Assembly (NCBI RefSeq): GCF_012650175.1
Contig: NZ_JAAILI010000056.1
Location: 62,001 to 126,000 of the forward strand
Length of the DNA: 64,000 bases
Reading direction: 5' to 3'
Origin: Sphingomonas sp. S2M10
GTDB lineage: Bacteria > Pseudomonadota > Alphaproteobacteria > Sphingomonadales > Sphingomonadaceae
Positions 38,837-49,792 of the stretch are shown here, piece by piece (position 1 is the first letter of the stretch; every line of letters starts with the position of its first letter). The position numbers and the translations under genes are program-made. The notes under the pieces were generated by a model. The model did no database searches. It had not been told where the DNA came from and saw only the letters and a program-made list of their open reading frames with translations.

Positions 38837-39601
38837 ATGACCGAAGGCATGACCTATGGGCGCTATCTCGCCCTCGACCAGCTGCTCGCCGCCCAGCATC
38901 CGCTGTCGGACCGGCATGACGAGCTGCTGTTCATCATCATCCACCAGACCAAGGAGCTGTGGCTCAAGCAGATCCTCGCCGAGCTGCACCTCGCCAAGGA
39001 GCTGGTCCGCGACGGCAAGCTGATCGAGGCGTATAAGGGCCTGGCGCGGGTCAGCCGGATCCAGGCGGTGATGACGATGAGCTGGGACGTGCTCGCGACG
39101 ATGACGCCCAGCGACTATACCCGCTTCCGCTCGGTGCTCGGCGGCAGCTCGGGCTTCCAGTCGGACCAGTTCCGCGCGGTCGAGACGATGCTGGGGCTGC
39201 GCGGCGGCGGGGTGCCGGGGCCGCTGACCGACGAAGCCGCCGCGCTGCCGAGCCTGTGGGACGATGCCAATGCCGCGCTCGCCGCCGCCGGCTTCGACCT
39301 GCCCGATGCCGTGCTGCACCGCGACTGGCCGACGCCCTATCAATCGAACGACGCCGTCCGCGCGGCCTGGGCGGAGGTCTACCGCGACACCAGTCGCTAC
39401 TGGGATCTGTACCAGCTCGCCGAAAAGCTGGTCGATATCGACGATGCGATGGCGACCTGGCGGCACAAGCACGTCCTAACCGTCAGCCGGGTGATCGGCG
39501 GCAAGATGGGGACCGGCGGCACGCCGGGCGTGAGCTATCTGGAGTCGACGCTTGCCAAGCGCGCCTTCCCCGAACTCTGGTCGCTGCGGACCGACCTGTG
39601 A
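38837..39601 (+). CDS. kynA: Tryptophan 2,3-dioxygenase
   Basis: The 254-residue haem enzyme oxidises L-tryptophan to N-formylkynurenine. Motifs are TYGRYLALDQLL, the ELLFIIIHQTKELWLKQ helix with the substrate-binding His and Arg-side residues, GSSGFQSDQFR, and WRHKHVLTVSRVIGGKMGTGGTPGVSYL with the proximal haem His. The length is slightly shorter than many bacterial TDOs (about 280), with the loss at the N-terminus. The stop overlaps the next GTG by four bases, so it is coupled to a kynureninase-like gene. Confidence 0.95.
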   Translation: MTEGMTYGRYLALDQLLAAQHPLSDRHDELLFIIIHQTKELWLKQILAELHLAKELVRDGKLIEAYKGLARVSRIQAVMTMSWDVLATMTPSDYTRFRSVLGGSSGFQSDQFRAVETMLGLRGGGVPGPLTDEAAALPSLWDDANAALAAAGFDLPDAVLHRDWPTPYQSNDAVRAAWAEVYRDTSRYWDLYQLAEKLVDIDDAMATWRHKHVLTVSRVIGGKMGTGGTPGVSYLESTLAKRAFPELWSLRTDL

Positions 39602-40722
39602 GCAGCTTCAAGCACCTGTTCCAGCGATCGCTGGCCGCCGCCCCCGACCGGCTGCACTTCGCCGCGCACAGCCACCATCTCTGGCCCGATGCCTCGTGGC
39701 TCGGCCAGCAGGCGGCGTGGGACGATGCCGCCCGGCTCGCCGACCGCAAATGGGGCCGGGTGATGGACGCAATCTGGCCGGCAGCCCAGGCGCATGTCGC
39801 CGCCGAGCTGCACCTGCCCGATCCCTCGACGGTGGTGTTCGCACCGAACACCCACGAACTGCTGCTGCGGATTGTTTCGGCGATGGGCCCGCGCCGGCCG
39901 CTGCGCATCCTCGCCACCGACGGCGAGTTCCACAGCTTCCGCCGCCAGTCGCTGCGATGGGAAGAGGCGGGCACGGCGGTGGTCACCCGCGTGCCGATGG
40001 GCGAGATCGTCGCCGCCGCGCAAACCGGCACCTTCGACCTGATCGTGGCGAGCCATGTCCAGTTCGGCACCGGCCATGTCTTCGATGGGCTCGCCGACCT
40101 TGCGGCGCTGGCGCGTCCCGAAGGCCCCTGGGTGCTGATCGACGGCTATCACGGCTTCATGGCGGTGGAGACGGACTTGTCGACGGTGGCCGACCGGGTC
40201 TTCTACGTCGCGGGCGGGTACAAATACGCGATGTCGGGCGAAGGCGTCGGCTTCCTCCATGCGCCGCCGGGCTTCGGGCCGCGGCCGGAGATCACCGGCT
40301 GGTATGCCGAGTTCGAGGACCTTGCCCTGCCGCCGGGCCAGATAGGCTATGCGCCCGACGCCCGACGCTTCCTCGGCGCGACCTTCGACCCTTCGGGGCT
40401 CTACCGCTTCGTCGCGGTGCGCGAGATGCTGGCGCGCGAGGGGCTGACCACGTCGGCAATCAACGCCCATGTCGCGCCGCTGCGGGCGCATTTGCTGGCT
40501 GACTTCCCGCTTGACGCCGAGCGGATCAACCCCGCCGCGCCGGATGCGCCCCAGGCCCGCTTCGTGGCGCTGCGGAGCGCCCACGCCGCGGACTGGCAGA
40601 AGGCGCTGCTGGCGGACGAGATCGTCACCGATGTGCGCGGCGACGTGCTGCGGATCGGGCTGGGCCTCTACCAGGACGCCCGCGACGTGGCGCGGCTGCG
40701 CGAGGCGCTCGCCGCGCTCTGA
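39598..40722 (+). CDS. Kynureninase-like PLP enzyme (aminotransferase class V fold)
   Basis: The 374-residue cytoplasmic PLP enzyme starts with GTG overlapping the upstream stop (GTGA). The PLP-phosphate region is FAPNTHELLLRI, the cofactor Asp/His lie in LIDGYHGFMA, and the Schiff-base Lys is in YVAGGYKYAMSGEG. Coupling to tryptophan dioxygenase points to kynureninase (kynurenine to anthranilate + alanine). It is shorter than classical kynureninases (about 415 residues), so another class V activity is possible. No kynurenine formamidase gene is in the window. Confidence 0.75.
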   Translation: MSSFKHLFQRSLAAAPDRLHFAAHSHHLWPDASWLGQQAAWDDAARLADRKWGRVMDAIWPAAQAHVAAELHLPDPSTVVFAPNTHELLLRIVSAMGPRRPLRILATDGEFHSFRRQSLRWEEAGTAVVTRVPMGEIVAAAQTGTFDLIVASHVQFGTGHVFDGLADLAALARPEGPWVLIDGYHGFMAVETDLSTVADRVFYVAGGYKYAMSGEGVGFLHAPPGFGPRPEITGWYAEFEDLALPPGQIGYAPDARRFLGATFDPSGLYRFVAVREMLAREGLTTSAINAHVAPLRAHLLADFPLDAERINPAAPDAPQARFVALRSAHAADWQKALLADEIVTDVRGDVLRIGLGLYQDARDVARLREALAAL

Positions 40723-41157
40723 TCAGGCGGCGGCGAGCGGTGCCAAGCCCAGCCGGCGGATCTCGATCGCCGGGCAGCGGTCCATCACCACCTTGAGCCC
40801 GGCCGCCTCGGCGCGGGCGGCGGCGTCATGGTCGATCACGTCGAGCTGCATCCATACCGACTTGGCGCCCGCGGCGATCGCCGCATCGACCACCGCGCCG
40901 GCATCCTCGGACTTGCGGAAGATGTCGACCATTTCGATCGGCACGCCGATCTGGTCCAGTTCGCGAAAGACGAACTCGCCATGCACATGCTCACCGGTAA
41001 TCCGCGGATTGACCGGGATGACCCGATAGCCGTGGCGCTGCAGCAGCAGCATTACGCCATTGCTGGGTCGTTTCGGACGATCGGACGCGCCGACCATCGC
41101 AATGGTGCGCGTTTCCTCGAGTAGAGCGCGGATGTCTTCGTCACGCGTCAGCGGCAT
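40723..41157 (-). CDS. CoA-binding domain protein (YccU-like)
   Basis: A 144-residue single Rossmann-like CoA-binding domain. The nucleotide-binding turn is IAMVGASDRPKRPS, followed by YRVIPVNPRITGE, EMVDIFRKSEDA and VWMQLDVIDHDAAARAEAAGL, all typical of the succinyl-CoA-synthetase-alpha-like YccU group. No enzyme function is established for the family. It follows the Mrp/ApbC gene with a three-base gap, so the two are probably cotranscribed. Its stop abuts that of the convergent PLP-enzyme gene. Confidence 0.87.
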   Translation of the reverse strand: MPLTRDEDIRALLEETRTIAMVGASDRPKRPSNGVMLLLQRHGYRVIPVNPRITGEHVHGEFVFRELDQIGVPIEMVDIFRKSEDAGAVVDAAIAAGAKSVWMQLDVIDHDAAARAEAAGLKVVMDRCPAIEIRRLGLAPLAAA

Positions 41158-41160
41158 GCA

Positions 41161-42117
41161 TCACCTCTTTAGCCATTCATAGACCGAATCGGCGAGGGTT
41201 ACAAAGGATCCGGTAGACTCCGTATCCCCCGCGGCGGGGGGCATGCCTGCATCCGACGCGGCGCGGATTTCCATCGCCAGCGGGATGCGGGCGAGGAACG
41301 GGATGCCGAGCGCCCCCGCCGCCTTCTCCGCGCCGCCGCTGCCGAACGGATCGGAGACCCCGCCGCAATGTGGGCAGCAATAGCCGGCCATGTTCTCCAC
41401 GAGGCCGACGATCGGCACGCCGGCCTTGTTGAACAGGTCGATCGCGCGGGTGGCGTCGATCAGCGCGAGGTCCTGCGGGGTGGAGACGATCACCGCGCCC
41501 GCGGGCTTGTGCTTCTGGATCATCGTCAGTTGCACGTCGCCGGTGCCGGGCGGCAGGTCGAGCACGAGCAGCTCGGTATCGCCCCAGTCGGCATCGACCA
41601 TCTGGCCGAGCGCGCCGCCCGCCATCGGTCCGCGCCAGGCGATCGCCTGCCCCTCGGCGACGAGCCCGCCCATCGACAGCATCTTGAGCCCGAAAGCGGT
41701 TTCGATCGGCAGCAATACTTTGTCACGCGCCTGCGGCTTCACGCCCTCGACGCCCAGCAACTTGGGCTGCGAGGGGCCGTAGATATCGGCATCGACGAGC
41801 CCGACCTTGAGCCCGCGCCGGACCAGCGCGATCGCGAGATTGGCCGCGACGGTGGATTTGCCTACCCCGCCCTTGCCGCTGGCGACGGCGAGAATCCGGC
41901 GCGTGCGGCGCTCGCTGGTGAGGAGAATGCGGACTTCGGCCACGCCCGGCAGCGCGGCGGCGGCGCTGCGCACCTCGGCTTCGAGCGCGTCGCGGGTCTC
42001 GGGCGAAAGGCCGGTCACGTCGAGCACGACGTTGGCGCGGCCGCCTTCCACGCGCACGGTGGCGCGTCCGGCGGAAACGGGGGCGAGGGCGGCGGAAAGG
42101 TCCTGCGGGTCGGTCAT
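41161..42117 (-). CDS. Mrp/ApbC-family iron-sulphur carrier ATPase
   Basis: The 318-residue cytoplasmic P-loop protein has an N-terminal MIP18-like domain (VVLDVTGLSPETRDAL), a deviant Walker A (ASGKGGVGKST), VDADIYGPSQPKLLG, a switch motif LDLPPGTGDVQLT, and the cysteine motif MAGYCCPHCGG. The CxxC in the last motif binds a transferable [4Fe-4S] cluster in this family. It should load clusters onto apo-enzymes. The start MTDPQDL was chosen; an in-frame ATG lies 12 bases upstream. It is divergent from hflK by 71 bases. Confidence 0.93.
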   Translation of the reverse strand: MTDPQDLSAALAPVSAGRATVRVEGGRANVVLDVTGLSPETRDALEAEVRSAAAALPGVAEVRILLTSERRTRRILAVASGKGGVGKSTVAANLAIALVRRGLKVGLVDADIYGPSQPKLLGVEGVKPQARDKVLLPIETAFGLKMLSMGGLVAEGQAIAWRGPMAGGALGQMVDADWGDTELLVLDLPPGTGDVQLTMIQKHKPAGAVIVSTPQDLALIDATRAIDLFNKAGVPIVGLVENMAGYCCPHCGGVSDPFGSGGAEKAAGALGIPFLARIPLAMEIRAASDAGMPPAAGDTESTGSFVTLADSVYEWLKR

Positions 42118-42188
42118 GGCGCCGCACATAGGTACACAATCGTGCGACGCCACTGTAAATCCGCGTCGCCCTGCTTATAAAGGTCGGC

Positions 42189-43268
42189 ATGGTGAATAGT
42201 TCTGGCCGAGACGCGCTGTCCGGCACCTTCCACAACGAGGCGCCGAAAAGCCCCTGGGGCGGCGGTTCGGATAAGGACGACGGCAATGGCGGGGGCCCGC
42301 GCAATCCGTGGTCCGTCCCGCCCGAGGGCCGGCGTGGCCGCGCCGGCTCGCCCAGCGCGTTGGACGAGCTGTGGCGTCGGGCACGCAGCGGCGGCGGCGG
42401 CGGATTGCCCGGCGTTCCCACCGGCGCGCGGCTTTGGCTGCTGATCCTCGCCGGCCTGCTGGCGGTATGGGTACTCTACACCTCGATCCACCCGATCGGC
42501 CCGCGCGAGAAGGGCGTCGTGACCTTTCTGGGCCGCTATTCGGGAACGCTCGATCCGGGAATCCAGTTCACCCTGCCCGCCCCGTTCCAGCTGGTCGACG
42601 TCGTCGACGTGGGCAATATCCGCACCGAGAATTTCCCGAACAGCGGCGAGAATCTGATGCTGACCGGCGATCAGAACATCGTCGATCTCGCCTATTCGGT
42701 CCGCTGGGACATCCGCAGCGCTTCCGATTACGTGTTCCAGATCGCCGACCCGCGGGAGACGGTGCGCGCGACGGCGGAAAGCGCCATGCGCGCGGTGATC
42801 GCCAACACCACGCTCAACGAGGCGATCGGCGAGGGCCGCTCCAAGATCGAGGCCGAGGCGCAGGTCGCCATGCAGAAGATCCTCGACGAATATGGCGCCG
42901 GCATCCGCATCCAGGGCGTCGCGATCCAGAAGGCCGCCGCCCCCGCGCAGGTGGACGACGACTTCAAGGCCGTCACCGCCGCCCAGCAGGAAGCCGAGTC
43001 GAACCGCAACAACGCCAATGCCTATGCGCAGCGCGTGATCGCTGCATCGCAGGGCGAGGCGGCCGAGTTCGACAAGATTTACGAACAGTACAAGCTGGCG
43101 CCCGAAGTGACCAAGCGCCGGCTCTATTACGAAACCATGGAGGCCGTGCTGGCCAACACCAACAAGACGATCGTCGAGGCCCCGGGCGTGAACAGCTACC
43201 TGCCGCTGCCGGCGCTGCGCCGGGGCAATGCGCCCGCCGATGCGCAGGACAATGGAGGCGCCAAGTGA
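42189..43268 (+). CDS. hflK: FtsH protease modulator HflK
   Basis: The 359-residue SPFH/band-7 membrane protein has a Gly-rich cytoplasmic N-terminus (SPWGGGSDKDD), one membrane helix near residues 80-98, and a periplasmic SPFH domain (GPREKGVVTFLGRYSGTLDPG, LTGDQNIVDLAYSVRWDI). A coiled coil rich in Ala/Gln/Glu (AAQQEAESNRNNANAYAQRV) follows. It assembles with HflC around FtsH and limits its access to membrane substrates. Its stop overlaps the hflC start by four bases. Confidence 0.95.
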   Translation: MVNSSGRDALSGTFHNEAPKSPWGGGSDKDDGNGGGPRNPWSVPPEGRRGRAGSPSALDELWRRARSGGGGGLPGVPTGARLWLLILAGLLAVWVLYTSIHPIGPREKGVVTFLGRYSGTLDPGIQFTLPAPFQLVDVVDVGNIRTENFPNSGENLMLTGDQNIVDLAYSVRWDIRSASDYVFQIADPRETVRATAESAMRAVIANTTLNEAIGEGRSKIEAEAQVAMQKILDEYGAGIRIQGVAIQKAAAPAQVDDDFKAVTAAQQEAESNRNNANAYAQRVIAASQGEAAEFDKIYEQYKLAPEVTKRRLYYETMEAVLANTNKTIVEAPGVNSYLPLPALRRGNAPADAQDNGGAK

Positions 43269-44116
43269 TCGCCTGGGCCCGCAACCCGATCGCGCTGGTC
43301 GTCGCAGTGATCGTGGTGCTGATCGTGTTGATGAGCACCGTGGCGATCGTGCCGGAGACCAAGCAGGTCGTCGTACTGCGGCTGGAAAAGCCGTACCGCA
43401 CGGTAAATGCCTATCAGCCCGGCCAGGGCTTCGGCCGCACCAATGCCGGGCCGGTCTTCCGCATTCCGTTCGTCGACCGGCTGGTATGGGTGGACAAGCG
43501 CGTGCTCGACGTCGACCTTCCCGACGAGCCCGTGCTCTCCACCGACCAGCTGCGGCTCGAGATCGACGCTTATGCCCGCTACCGCGTCACCGATCCGCTC
43601 CGGATGGTGGTGACGGTCGGCACCGAGGAGCGGTTGCGCGAACAGCTCCAGCCGCTGCTGCGCTCGTCGCTGCGCAACGAGCTGGGCAAGCGTCGTTCGA
43701 ACACGCTGCTCAGCCCGGAGCGCGGCCAGGTGATGGACAATGTTCAGGCATCACTCCAGCGGCTCGCCAGCCAGTATGGCGTGCAGATCGTCGACGTGCG
43801 GATCAAGCAGACCGAACTGCCCTCGGGTTCGCCGCTGACCAGCGCGCTCACCCGCATGGCCACCGCGCGCCGCCAAGAGGCGGAGACGATCAAGGCGCAG
43901 GGGCTGAAGGACGCGCAGATCATCCGCGCCGACGCCCAGGCCCAGGCGGCGCAGATCTATGCGGCGGCGTTCAACAAGGATCCGAAATTCTACGACTTCT
44001 ACCGCGCGATGCAGTCGTACCGGAACACCTTCCTCAGCCCGGATGCGAAGGGCGAAAGCCAGATCATCCTGTCGCCGAACAACGCGTATCTGCGGGAGTT
44101 CACCGGGCAACGATGA
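43265..44116 (+). CDS. hflC: FtsH protease modulator HflC
   Basis: The 283-residue partner of HflK has an N-terminal membrane helix (about residues 8-26) and a periplasmic SPFH domain (PETKQVVVLRLEKP, FVDRLVWVDKRVLDVDLP). A helical region contains RMATARRQEAETIKAQG, and the tail reads FYRAMQSYRNTF. It starts with GTG overlapping the hflK stop (GTGA). The pair is followed by a periplasmic serine protease, giving a membrane quality-control cluster. Confidence 0.95.
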   Translation: MIAWARNPIALVVAVIVVLIVLMSTVAIVPETKQVVVLRLEKPYRTVNAYQPGQGFGRTNAGPVFRIPFVDRLVWVDKRVLDVDLPDEPVLSTDQLRLEIDAYARYRVTDPLRMVVTVGTEERLREQLQPLLRSSLRNELGKRRSNTLLSPERGQVMDNVQASLQRLASQYGVQIVDVRIKQTELPSGSPLTSALTRMATARRQEAETIKAQGLKDAQIIRADAQAQAAQIYAAAFNKDPKFYDFYRAMQSYRNTFLSPDAKGESQIILSPNNAYLREFTGQR

Positions 44117-44212
44117 GTCTGTCCGCTCGTTCATATTCAAATCAGGTTCAGCCGCGCCGGGTAGAAGCGCTGGTTGAGACGAACACCATTCCTTTCGAGA
44201 GGAAATGACCCC

Positions 44213-45730
44213 GTGCGTTACGCCTACGCCTTGACTACTGCGATCCTGCTGGGTGGCGCTGCCACCGCACTTTCGCTCAACCAGCCGGCCGGCGCGCAGA
44301 CCGCGCAGAACGAGCCCGGCACCATCCAGGCGATGGCCCCCAAGGCCGGCGCGCCGATGAGCTTCGCCGATCTGGTTGCCCGCCTCCAGCCGGCGGTCGT
44401 CAACATCTCGACGACGCAGCGCGTGAAGGTGAATGCCAATCCGTTCGCCGGTACGCCGTTCGAGATGTTCGGCCAGGGCCAGGGCCAGTCGGTGACGCGC
44501 GAGGCGCAGTCGCTGGGCTCGGGCTTCATCATCTCGGCGGACGGCTATGTCGTCACCAACAACCATGTGATCTCGGCCGGCGCGCAAGGCGCAGTGGTCG
44601 AATCGATCACGGTGACGCTGGCCGACGGCCGCGACTTCAAGGCCAAGCTGATCGGCCATGACGCGCCGTCGGACCTCGCGGTGCTGAAGATCGACGGCGC
44701 CGCGCTGCCCTTCGTCAAGTTCGGCGATTCGGCGCGTGCCCGTGTCGGCGACTGGATCCTGGCGATCGGCAACCCGTTCGGCCTGGGCGGCACCGTCACC
44801 TCGGGCATCATCTCGGCGACGCACCGCGTCACCGGCGCCGGCGCCTATGACCGCTTCATCCAGACCGATGCCTCGATCAACCGCGGCAATTCGGGCGGTC
44901 CGATGTTCGACCTGAACGGCAACGTGATCGGCATCAACTCGCAGATCCTCTCGCCCACGGGCGGCAATGTCGGCATCGGCTTCGCGATTCCGGCCGAGGA
45001 AGCCAAGCCGATCATCGACAAGCTGATGAAGGGCCAGACGATCACCCGCGGCTATCTCGGCATCGCGATGCAGGACCTGACCAAGGACCTCGCCGCCGGT
45101 TTCGGCCTGCCCTCGGACCGCGGCACGCTGGTCGCGCGCGTCGAGCCGGGCCAGCCGGCGGAGAAGGCGGGGATCAAGCAGGGCGACGTGATCGTCAAGG
45201 TCAACGGCCGCGACGTGACGCCCGAGCAGACGCTGTCCTACATCGTTGCCAACGTCACCCCGGGCACGCGCATCCCGGTGGAGCTGCTCCGCGACGGCAA
45301 GCGCCAGACGGTGAACGTCACGGTCGGCACGCGGCCGCCCGACGAGCAGCTCGCCCAGTTCGATCCGAACGACCAGGACGGCGCGCAGGGCGACGACGGC
45401 GACGATGGCAGCAGCGCCGCCACGGCGCCGACGGCATTGCTCGGGATCGGCGTGACCCCGCTGACCCCGCAGATCGCGCGTTCGATCGGTGTCGATCCGT
45501 CGATGGGCGGCGTGGTGATCCTGGGCGTCAACCCAAGCAGCGACGCAGCCGGCAAGGGCCTGCAGCGCGGCGACGTGATCGTCTCGATCAACCAGCAGCC
45601 GGTGCGCACGGTGGCGGACCTGACCAAGGTCGCCGCTGCCGCCAAGGCTGCCGGTCGCAAGCAGGTGGTGCTGTACGTCCAGCGCCGCAATCAGGGCAAT
45701 TACATCCCGGTCGGCCTCGCCGCCAACTAA
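44213..45730 (+). CDS. Periplasmic Do/HtrA-type serine protease
   Basis: The 505-residue protein has a signal peptide (cleavage near PAGA before QTAQ) and a trypsin-like domain with catalytic His in VVTNNHVIS, Asp in APSDLAVLK and Ser in NRGNSGGPMF. Two PDZ domains follow (about residues 275-370 and 405-500), separated by an acidic linker (DDGDDGSS). It degrades or chaperones misfolded envelope proteins. The GTG start was chosen because the signal peptide begins there; GAGAGG lies about ten bases upstream. It is downstream of hflKC on the same strand. Confidence 0.94.
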   Translation: MRYAYALTTAILLGGAATALSLNQPAGAQTAQNEPGTIQAMAPKAGAPMSFADLVARLQPAVVNISTTQRVKVNANPFAGTPFEMFGQGQGQSVTREAQSLGSGFIISADGYVVTNNHVISAGAQGAVVESITVTLADGRDFKAKLIGHDAPSDLAVLKIDGAALPFVKFGDSARARVGDWILAIGNPFGLGGTVTSGIISATHRVTGAGAYDRFIQTDASINRGNSGGPMFDLNGNVIGINSQILSPTGGNVGIGFAIPAEEAKPIIDKLMKGQTITRGYLGIAMQDLTKDLAAGFGLPSDRGTLVARVEPGQPAEKAGIKQGDVIVKVNGRDVTPEQTLSYIVANVTPGTRIPVELLRDGKRQTVNVTVGTRPPDEQLAQFDPNDQDGAQGDDGDDGSSAATAPTALLGIGVTPLTPQIARSIGVDPSMGGVVILGVNPSSDAAGKGLQRGDVIVSINQQPVRTVADLTKVAAAAKAAGRKQVVLYVQRRNQGNYIPVGLAAN

Positions 45731-45799
45731 ACGCCCGCGAAAGCGGCTGACCAAGGCCCGTTTCTTCCCTATGCCTGCCCCTTCAGAGAGGAGCGGAAA

Positions 45800-47398
45800 A
45801 TGGCGGAAGAGACGGGCCTTTTCGTTGGAGCAGCCGGGGACGCGCGGATCGAACTGAATCTGCGCCGCGCCAATCGCCACGGGCTGATCGCGGGGGCGAC
45901 CGGCACCGGCAAAACGGTGACGCTGCAGGGCCTGGCCGAAGGGTTCTCCGCCGCCGGCGTGCCGGTGTTCGTGGCCGACGTGAAGGGCGATCTGGGCGGG
46001 CTGGGCATGGCCGGGTCGCCGCTCGCCAAACCGCATGCCGCGTTCGCCGCGCGCGCGCAGGCGATCGGCGACGACCGCTGGCACTATCAGGCGATGCCGG
46101 TGCAGCTGTGGGACCTGTTCGGCGAACAGGGCCACCCGATCCGCGCCACCGTCTCCGAGATGGGGCCGCTGCTGCTCGCGCGCCTGATGGACCTGAACGA
46201 AGTGCAAGAAGGCGTGCTGACCATCGCCTTCCACGTCGCCGATGCCGAAGGGCTGCTGCTGCTCGACCTCGACGATTTGCAGGCGATGCTCGCCCACTGC
46301 GCCGAGCGCGCCGAGGAACTGAGCACCACCTATGGCAATGTCTCGAAACAGAGCGTCGGCGCGATCCAGCGCCAGCTGCTCCAGCTGCGCTCCCAGGGCG
46401 GCAGCCATTTCTTCGGCGAGCCGGCGCTCGGCATGCAGGATTTCCTGGCGCACGACGACACCGGTCGCGGCGTGATCAACATCCTCGCCGCCGACAAGCT
46501 GATGGCGAGCCCGCGGCTCTATGCCAGCTTCCTGCTCTGGCTGCTCTCCGAGCTGTTCGAGACGCTCCCCGAGATCGGCGATCCCGACAAGCCGGTGCTC
46601 GTCTTCTTCTTCGACGAGGCGCATCTGCTGTTCGACGATGCGCCCAAGGCGCTGCTCGAGAAGATCGAGCAGGTGGTGCGGCTGATCCGATCGAAGGGCG
46701 TCGGCGTCTATTTCGTCACCCAGAACCCGATCGACATTCCCGAGGACGTGGCGGCCCAGCTCGGCAACCGAGTCCAGCATGCGCTGCGCGCCTTCACCCC
46801 GCGCGACCAGAAGGCGATCCGCGCCGCCGCCGAGACCTTTCGGGCGAGCCCCGGGCTCGACGTGGCGACCGCGATCACCGAGCTGGCGGTGGGCGAGGCG
46901 CTGGTCTCGCTGCTCCAGGCGGACGGGTCGCCCGCGCCGGTAATGCGCACGCTGATCCGCCCGCCAGCCTCGCGCGTCGGCCCGCTGGCGCCGGACGAGC
47001 GCAAGGTGCTGGTCGAGACCGACGCGGTCGGTGCCAGGTACGACACCGCGATCGACCGCGAGTCGGCCGAGGAGCTGCTCGCCGCCAAGCGCGCCGAGGC
47101 GAGCGCCGCTGCCGCCGAGGCCCAGGCCCGGGATGCCGCCGAAAAAGCCGCCGCGGCGCAGGCCAAGGAAGACGCCCGCCGCGCGAAGGAGGAAGAACGC
47201 GCCCGCATCGCCGCCGAGCGCGAGGCAGCGAACAACCCGCTCAACCGCGCGATCCGCTCCGCTAGCCGCTCGGCCTCCTCGGCGGCGGGGCGTGCGGTGG
47301 CCAACGAGGTCAGCAAGGCGGTGTTCGGCAGCAAGGGCGGCGGGGGCGTTCTGGGCCAGGTGGTACGCGGCGTGCTGGGCGGGCTGTTCCGCGGCTGA
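45800..47398 (+). CDS. HerA-like helicase/ATPase (DUF853 type)
   Basis: The 532-residue cytoplasmic ATPase has Walker A GATGTGKTV near residue 32 and Walker B VLVFFFDEAHLLF near residue 275, with later FVTQNPIDIP (sensor) and RVQHALRAFTPRDQ (arginine finger region). About the last 110 residues are a charged Ala/Glu/Arg coiled coil and a Gly-rich end (GSKGGGGVLGQVVRGVLGG). The family is related to HerA/FtsK translocases, but its role in bacteria is not settled. No NurA-type nuclease is adjacent. Confidence 0.85.
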   Translation: MAEETGLFVGAAGDARIELNLRRANRHGLIAGATGTGKTVTLQGLAEGFSAAGVPVFVADVKGDLGGLGMAGSPLAKPHAAFAARAQAIGDDRWHYQAMPVQLWDLFGEQGHPIRATVSEMGPLLLARLMDLNEVQEGVLTIAFHVADAEGLLLLDLDDLQAMLAHCAERAEELSTTYGNVSKQSVGAIQRQLLQLRSQGGSHFFGEPALGMQDFLAHDDTGRGVINILAADKLMASPRLYASFLLWLLSELFETLPEIGDPDKPVLVFFFDEAHLLFDDAPKALLEKIEQVVRLIRSKGVGVYFVTQNPIDIPEDVAAQLGNRVQHALRAFTPRDQKAIRAAAETFRASPGLDVATAITELAVGEALVSLLQADGSPAPVMRTLIRPPASRVGPLAPDERKVLVETDAVGARYDTAIDRESAEELLAAKRAEASAAAAEAQARDAAEKAAAAQAKEDARRAKEEERARIAAEREAANNPLNRAIRSASRSASSAAGRAVANEVSKAVFGSKGGGGVLGQVVRGVLGGLFRG

Positions 47399-47540
47399 TG
47401 GGCGGGAAAAGCCTGTCTTTTCGGTGCCGCCGGTGTCACGGTAACGACAATGCGACGGCGAGGGTGCCCATGCTGATCCCGAAAGACTGCGGCCAGATGC
47501 CGCAGGGACGGTGGTTGTGCGCGCCCTCCTCGCTACCCTG

Positions 47541-47637
47541 CGTCATCCCCGCGAGGGCGGGGATCCACTGGCGCTGGTCTGTCGGTTCTTTCCGCGACCG
47601 GCACGGCGAATGGATTCCCGCCTTCGCGGGAATGACG
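47541..47637. repeat. Inverted-repeat element of the CGTCATCCCCGCG type
   Basis: Two 26-base arms (47541-47566 and 47612-47637) are near-perfect complements: CGTCATCCCCGCGAGGGCGG on one side and its mirror ending GGGAATGACG on the other. Each arm itself holds a small hairpin (CCCCGC-GAGG-GCGGGG). This type of extragenic palindrome is widespread in proteobacteria. It lies in the leader of the OPT transporter gene. Confidence 0.8.
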
Positions 47638-47691
47638 GCAGTTTTTGGTCGGGGCTTGATCGCCCCCTCTCACTTTCGGAGCCTTTAGCGC

Positions 47692-49638
<1,947 letters not shown>

Positions 49639-49648
49639 TCATCTGATC

Positions 49649-49780
49649 CTCTCCTGTAAGGGGAGGTGGCGCGCGTAGCGCGACGGAGGGGTGTCGAGGC
49701 TGAATTGGCGCGAGCAACTTCAGCCGGGACACCCCTCCACCGCCGCCTGCGGCGGCGGTCCCCCTCCCCCTCCGGGGGAG
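49649..49780. repeat. Palindromic intergenic element (copy 3)
   Basis: Outer arms 49649-49695 and 49728-49780 are imperfect complements, both carrying GGAGGGGTGTC (or its complement) on the inside and a CTCCCC-type hairpin outside. The central spacer has its own inverted pair GGCTGAA / TTCAGCC. It lies between the convergent OPT and dehydrogenase genes, so it may serve as a bidirectional terminator. Confidence 0.7.
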
Positions 49781-49792
49781 CATCTTCGAGGA

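Noticed and set aside
43751..46780. About 1000-codon minus-strand frame opposite hflC, htrA and the HerA-like gene
   Set aside because: It spans three real genes and their gaps and shows only antisense composition.
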